Shown in pieces: positions 59,991-64,000 of a stretch of 64,000 nucleotides of DNA. The translations under genes and the position numbers were made by a program. The notes under the pieces were generated by a model. That model was not told the origin of the DNA. It was given only the letters and a program-made list of their open reading frames with translations, and searched no databases. The stretch is from Rhizobium sp. SL42 (GTDB taxonomy: Bacteria > Pseudomonadota > Alphaproteobacteria > Rhizobiales > Rhizobiaceae), in the NCBI RefSeq assembly GCF_021729845.1, contig NZ_CP063397.1, forward strand, positions 2,680,001-2,744,000. Direction: 5' to 3'. The first letter of the stretch is position 1. The number at the start of each line of letters is the position of its first letter.

Positions 59991-61021
59991 GCGACGGCCA
60001 GGTCGTCTTGCGGGTCAACAGGTTTTCCCTGCGCCTAGTCCATCGCTCCCTGTTGACGAATGGGGTGCTAGCACTCCTGCTCTCGCTCCTCGTCGGGTTC
60101 GCCCTCGGATCTGGCAGCCTAAACGTCAGCCCGGCGGTCATAACCGACTGGCTTTTGCAACGAGATGTCGGGTGGACTGAAACGACCGTGCTCGAAATTC
60201 TTCGGGCTCCGCGCATTCTGCTCGCCGCGACATGCGGCGGCATGCTGGCCCTAGCCGGCGCCGTCACACAGCATGTCACTCGCAACGGGCTTGCCGATCC
60301 TGGCCTGATCGGCGTGAAGGCCGGTGCGTCCCTGTGCATCGTCGCCCTGCTCCTGACCTGGCCTGAAGCCCCGCTTGCGCTTAGACCAATCGTTGGACTG
60401 GCCGGTGGGCTGGCCGCAGGCCTTTCCGTAGCATTTCTCGCACGCGGTGCGTCGCCGTTGAAGTTCATCATGATCGGCGTCGGATGTTCCTGGTGCCTTT
60501 CCTCCATGCTGGTCGTCCTGCTCACCGCCGCGGATATCCGCAGCTTGCAACGGGCGATGATCTGGCTTGCAGGCAGCTTAGAGGGTGCCAACTGGCCCTC
60601 CGTCTATCTCGCATCGGCCATCCTTGCATGCTTGGCGGCCATCATCCTCTCCTTGGCGCGCCACGCGGAATTGGCGGACATGGGGGCGGCAAAGGCATCG
60701 ACACTCGGTGTGAACATCAAGGGCGTGCGGGCGACGTGCCTGATCGCGACGGTCCTGCTGGTTGCAGGGGCGGTATCGGTTGCGGGCGGGCTCGGCTTCG
60801 TCGGCCTGATTGCGCCTCATCTGACCAGGCTCCTGCCAAGGCAGGGGTTGAGGGGGCATTTGATATCCTCCACCCTGATCGGCGGGCTCCTGGTGCTGGC
60901 AGCCGATTTGCTTGGCGCTGGGTTGTTTGCTCCGATCCGTCTGCCCGTTGGCGTCACTCTTGCGATGATCGGCGCCCCTTTGCTCGTGCTCTTGCTCTGG
61001 CTGCGTAGAAACAGGATATAA
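59987..61021 (+). CDS. Iron-siderophore ABC transporter permease (FecCD family, second subunit)
   Basis: The ATG at 59987 overlaps the previous stop (ATGA). The 344-residue protein has the family pattern LRAPRILLAATCGGMLALAG, then NGLADPGLIGVKAGASLCIV and LGFVGLIAPHLTRLL. About nine hydrophobic segments are visible. It is a paralogue of the preceding permease rather than a fusion, as in fecCD/fhuB split systems. Confidence 0.9.
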   Translation: MSDGQVVLRVNRFSLRLVHRSLLTNGVLALLLSLLVGFALGSGSLNVSPAVITDWLLQRDVGWTETTVLEILRAPRILLAATCGGMLALAGAVTQHVTRNGLADPGLIGVKAGASLCIVALLLTWPEAPLALRPIVGLAGGLAAGLSVAFLARGASPLKFIMIGVGCSWCLSSMLVVLLTAADIRSLQRAMIWLAGSLEGANWPSVYLASAILACLAAIILSLARHAELADMGAAKASTLGVNIKGVRATCLIATVLLVAGAVSVAGGLGFVGLIAPHLTRLLPRQGLRGHLISSTLIGGLLVLAADLLGAGLFAPIRLPVGVTLAMIGAPLLVLLLWLRRNRI

Positions 61022-61027
61022 TCCGCC

Positions 61028-61984
61028 ATGAAGCCACTCCTGCTGTCCCTGGCCATACTTCTAGGTGCGTTCTTCCCCGTGACTGCCGAACCGATCCGCA
61101 TCGTGGATGACATCGGCCGCAACGTGGCGCTGGATCGCCCGGCGATCCGCATCGTGTCAGACTACGACATCGACGTGACGATCCCCTTGATCGAACTCGG
61201 TATCCTGCCCATTGCCAGCCATGGACGGATCCAAGGTAACGGCAAACCTTACCTGCGCTCTTCGAGGCTGCTGACGGGCGTGGATTTCGACAACAGCGAC
61301 ATCATCTTTCTCGGTGCGGCTGAAATCGATCTGGAACGGGTCGCGGCCTTGAAGCCGGATCTGATCGTGACGGAAGTCTCTCGTCCCACCCCGGTAGACA
61401 AACTCGAACAATTGGCGCCGACGCTCGTCATCAACTCAGACCTCGGAGCACCACACGTCTACCGGCTGCTCGCTCAAGCCACCGGAAGGGAGCCCGAAAG
61501 GCTTCGGCTTGAAAGCCGATATCTGGCACAGATCGCGTTGCTCAAGTCCGAGGTGCGAACCGACATGCAGACCGTGTCCGTCTTCCAGCCGCTTCGTGGC
61601 AAGCTGAATGTCTATCACAGCTACCGCGCTATCGGGCAGGTCCTGCGCGATGCCGGTTTTCGATTCCCGAACCTGCTGGACGAGGTTCCGGAAGGTCAGA
61701 GCATTGTGGTCAGTGCCGAGCGCCTGCCGGAACTCGATGCCGACGTAATTTTCGACCCCTACAGGTCCGATCGCAAGGCGGGTGCCAAGGCAGAAATAGC
61801 AGCGATGGAAAAGATGATTCCGGGCTTCTGTCGCTTTCTGAAAGCCTGCCGTAACGGCAGATATGTCCTGATCCCACGCGAAGAGGCCATCTCGAACTCG
61901 TATGCGGCCCTCTCGCGCATGGTTGCCACAGTGCAGACGACCTTTGCGCCCCACCCGGCCGCAACAACGGCGTCGGACCCATGA
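61028..61984 (+). CDS. Iron-siderophore ABC transporter substrate-binding protein
   Basis: This 318-residue protein has a signal peptide (LLLSLAILLGAFFPVTAEP) with no lipobox, so it is periplasmic and soluble. The FecB/FhuD-like pattern is present: IRIVDDIGRNVALDRPAIRI, LKPDLIVTEVSR and VFQPLRGKLNVYHSYRAIG. It completes the uptake operon six bases after the second permease. The ligand is a ferric siderophore of unknown type. Confidence 0.88.
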   Translation: MKPLLLSLAILLGAFFPVTAEPIRIVDDIGRNVALDRPAIRIVSDYDIDVTIPLIELGILPIASHGRIQGNGKPYLRSSRLLTGVDFDNSDIIFLGAAEIDLERVAALKPDLIVTEVSRPTPVDKLEQLAPTLVINSDLGAPHVYRLLAQATGREPERLRLESRYLAQIALLKSEVRTDMQTVSVFQPLRGKLNVYHSYRAIGQVLRDAGFRFPNLLDEVPEGQSIVVSAERLPELDADVIFDPYRSDRKAGAKAEIAAMEKMIPGFCRFLKACRNGRYVLIPREEAISNSYAALSRMVATVQTTFAPHPAATTASDP

Positions 61985-62111
61985 CATCTATCCGCAGCAG
62001 ACAGAATTGATATGTGTGGCTGACTGGCTTGTAGACCATCAGCGTTGCAGAGCGGAAGGCAGCTTCACACTCCATCGACATCAACCTGCGCCGTGCGCAA
62101 TGACGTGAACC

Positions 62112-62999
62112 GTGAAACCAATGCACAAGAAACCGAACAGACTTAAAGATCGATTGGGCGAGCAACTCGCCAGACGACGGCACCAACTTTCACCGGCACT
62201 TTTGAAAGTGCTGGAGTTCATCGACACCAATCGTCACCAAGCGCTGGGGCTATCGGCTTTGGAGATCGGGTTCGCGGTCGGTGCTTCTGACGCCACGGTG
62301 ATCCGCGCGATCCAGTCGCTGGGCTTCAGCGGCATGCGAGAACTCAAGGACGTGCTGGAGGCCTGGCTCGGCGAGACGGACTCACCGATCGAGAAGATGG
62401 CCTCGACCCTTAGGGACGTAAACGGTGAGGTCGATCAAGCGCTGGACTTTGCACTTCAATCGATAGCTTCGACCGTGGAGCACTTGTCCTCAGCAGAGAA
62501 CCGACTCTCGCTTGGCGGGATCGCAGCTCTCTTCAAAGAGGCGAAGGCGATTACAACATTCGGCATCGGCGCCTCCGGAATCATCGCAGAATACGGTGCG
62601 CGGCTCTTTGGACGCTCAGGCATGCCAAGCCATGTCCTCAATGCCACGGGCATTGCTCTTGCCGAGCAGCTACTCGTCCTGCGGCCGGGTCATTTGCTCA
62701 TCATGCTTCTGCACGGGCGGTCGCACCGCGAGGCCATGGCGACCATCAGCGAAGCTCAGAAGTTGGACATTCCCATCGTGATGATCCTCGGCAAGGCCGA
62801 CACGCCTCTTCGCGCGCATGCCCGGGAAGTTCTGCTGCTGCCACGCACTAAATCTGAGCGGATCGCTCTGCACGCACCGTCTCTGGTTGCGTTAGAGCTG
62901 CTGCACGTCATCTATTCCATGGTGGAGCCGGAAACGACAATCGCCTCGTTGGAACGTCTCATAGACCTGAGGGCGCTGATACGCCCGAGTGGAAGGTAA
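62112..62999 (+). CDS. MurR/RpiR family transcriptional regulator
   Basis: The frame opens at GTG (62112), with an ATG at 62121 as alternative. The 295-residue protein has an N-terminal HTH_6 (SALEIGFAVGASDATVIRAI, SLGFSGMRELKDVL) and a C-terminal SIS phosphosugar-binding domain (ITTFGIGASGIIAEYGARLF, LLIMLLHGRSHREAMATISE). Such regulators usually sense phosphosugars. Its place directly after a siderophore uptake operon is unusual; it may regulate genes outside the window. Confidence 0.85.
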   Translation: MKPMHKKPNRLKDRLGEQLARRRHQLSPALLKVLEFIDTNRHQALGLSALEIGFAVGASDATVIRAIQSLGFSGMRELKDVLEAWLGETDSPIEKMASTLRDVNGEVDQALDFALQSIASTVEHLSSAENRLSLGGIAALFKEAKAITTFGIGASGIIAEYGARLFGRSGMPSHVLNATGIALAEQLLVLRPGHLLIMLLHGRSHREAMATISEAQKLDIPIVMILGKADTPLRAHAREVLLLPRTKSERIALHAPSLVALELLHVIYSMVEPETTIASLERLIDLRALIRPSGR

Positions 63000-63733
63000 A
63001 TTCATCAGGCGCAAGATCCGTTACAGAATTCGAACAAAGAGCCGGCTCGGGAAATCTGCAAACCAGGACAAGTGGAATTACTGGCTGACTTCGGCCTAGA
63101 TGCCGGGAACCGGCATTCGGCACGGAATGTTGGGGCTGACTTACTTTTGATGAGTTCCAGCTAGCCGACGGACCCGATCAGGCTTGGTCGCCTCCTTCGC
63201 AAACGGTGTCATCAACGACCGACTATCCGTCAGCGCCGCGATCAGTTCACTATAGTCGAATGGTCAGACAGAAGGGCAGACAATTGGCACTAGGCGATCA
63301 GGGAGCCTTGGTTGCGGGGCGGCTGACTGCACGGAGACTTGCAAAATTGGTCGCCTTGACGAGATCTGAACCGGCACCACATCGACATCAGGTCAGCTAA
63401 CGACCCGAAAAATCGAGAATATGAGTTGGCCAAGTGGTGGCATCCGCCATCTAAAGTGTACGAAACTGACGTCACTCCAAGTTATGTGAACTTCAGGCGG
63501 AAGCGGTCTCGCCCGGCAGGCTTCCCTGGCTATGATCCTGCTTTTGCGATGTTTTAACAGCTCCGGTTTTAGGGTTGATGCTTGTCGCTAAATTCCGACG
63601 GGAGTCAGCTTTCATTCCAACTGCGTGTTTGCGTGTTGTAGTCTATTTCCGTAACAGGCATGTTTGACAGCGAGCTCGCCCCAGGCGCCCGGCTTTCGCA
63701 CCCTTTTGAGAATCACAAATACGTCAGACGTTA
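63000..63733. other. Intergenic stretch with no supported gene
   Basis: About 730 bases separate the RpiR gene from the TetR gene. A 64-codon frame at 63206-63400 has no ribosome site or recognisable family, and other frames are shorter. The composition is mixed, as in island DNA with degraded content. No tRNA or repeat was recognised. Confidence 0.5.
63722..63732 (+). promoter_or_regulatory. Short palindrome at the TetR start
   Basis: ACGTC-A-GACGT is an 11-base palindrome ending one base before the ATG of the TetR gene, covering its ribosome-binding region. It could be an autoregulatory operator, but it is short. Confidence 0.35.
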
Positions 63734-64000
63734 TGGCAAGAAAAACAACTTCGGCAGCAGAGACTGCACCTGATGAACGGACAGAGGACCCGCGCGACCG
63801 GATCATTGCGGCCGCACGCGAGGTCTTTATCGAACAGGGTTTCGACCTGGCGACCGTCCGGGAGATAACATTGCGTGCCGACGTCAACGTCGCAGCCGTC
63901 AACTATTACTTCGGCTCGAAGGACGAATTGATCAGCGAAGTGCTCAATCTGATGATGGAGCCCTATACACATGCGCGCATTGCCGCGCTCGAAGCCTGCG
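63734..64000 (+). CDS. TetR/AcrR family regulator (partial, runs off the right edge)
   Basis: The first 89 codons are present. The HTH is clear: RDRIIAAAREVFIEQGFDLA then TVREITLRADVNVAAVNYYF and GSKDELISEVL, the CecR/DUF1956-like subtype pattern with NYYFGSK. The ligand-binding domain is outside the window. Its position in the island suggests a nearby efflux operon to the right, which cannot be seen. Confidence 0.85.

Noticed and set aside
1..64000. CRISPR arrays
   Set aside because: No regularly spaced direct repeats of 23-40 bases were seen. The repeats found are palindromic and irregularly placed.

Overview
The window looks like chromosome from a Rhizobiaceae-type alphaproteobacterium (Rhizobium/Agrobacterium/Ensifer relatives). 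The basis is the GC-rich coding, the gene order holB-tmk-PBP-rlpA, the family mix (ExoD, DUF1127 proteins with an LsrB/VtlR-like LysR regulator, entericidin-like lipoproteins, a J-domain protein near a CspA) and the palindromic intergenic repeats typical of this group. The organism call is an inference from families, not a match to a genome.

Layout. 1-3574: a minus-strand cell-envelope and replication block (holB, tmk, a divergent D-Ala-D-Ala carboxypeptidase, rlpA). 3867-3956: tRNA-Ser(UGA), followed by a compositionally different membrane protein gene. 5315-7748: small genes and cobQ (cobyric acid synthase). 7811-7935: a possible small RNA on the minus strand. 8391-12728: a glycine betaine-type ABC transporter (binding protein, permease, ATPase) and betaine-homocysteine methyltransferase (bmt) behind a clear palindromic operator. 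12936-14953: hypothetical, DUF2233 and orphan ParA genes. 14960-26759: a corrinoid-dependent one-carbon cluster. It holds a non-pyrrolysine MttB-family methyltransferase, its B12-binding corrinoid protein, a 4Fe-4S protein, DUF1638, a PF13769 small protein, a MetV-like protein, a MetF-like reductase, a methyl-THF:corrinoid methyltransferase and an ASKHA/RACo-type corrinoid activator. It is interleaved with entericidin-like lipoproteins, ExoD and a formyltransferase-fold gene. 26771-43892: mostly housekeeping and regulatory genes (flavodoxin-fold reductase with TetR, a MocR/PNPOx-like pair, thioesterases, LysR with DUF1127 genes, a GATase/AraC regulator, transporters, chemoreceptor, GGDEF-EAL protein, HNH protein). 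44005-47088: uvrB with long extensions that contain translated palindromic repeats. 47237-50194: a duplicated monooxygenase gene cut by an AT-rich PD-(D/E)xK-NACHT NTPase gene, a probable anti-phage NLR-like protein. 51024-54163: hypothetical protein, J-domain protein, CspA and dusA. 54231-64000: an island next to the 5' end of dusA, with a truncated integrase, a decayed IS3-family element, a TonB receptor and ABC siderophore uptake operon, an RpiR-type regulator and a partial TetR gene.

How the genes fit together. Imported betaine can give a methyl to homocysteine through Bmt. In parallel, the MttB-family enzyme could move a methyl from a quaternary amine to the corrinoid protein, and the methyl-THF:corrinoid methyltransferase could pass it to tetrahydrofolate. 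MetV/MetF could then oxidise methyl-THF. The ASKHA protein would re-reduce corrinoid that has slipped to Co(II), and cobQ supplies corrinoid. Such systems are established in anaerobes (MtgB/MtgC type), so a complete-looking set in an apparently aerobic rhizobial genome, with conserved unknown proteins DUF1638 and PF13769 attached, is the main candidate for an under-described system. The NACHT protein is the second.
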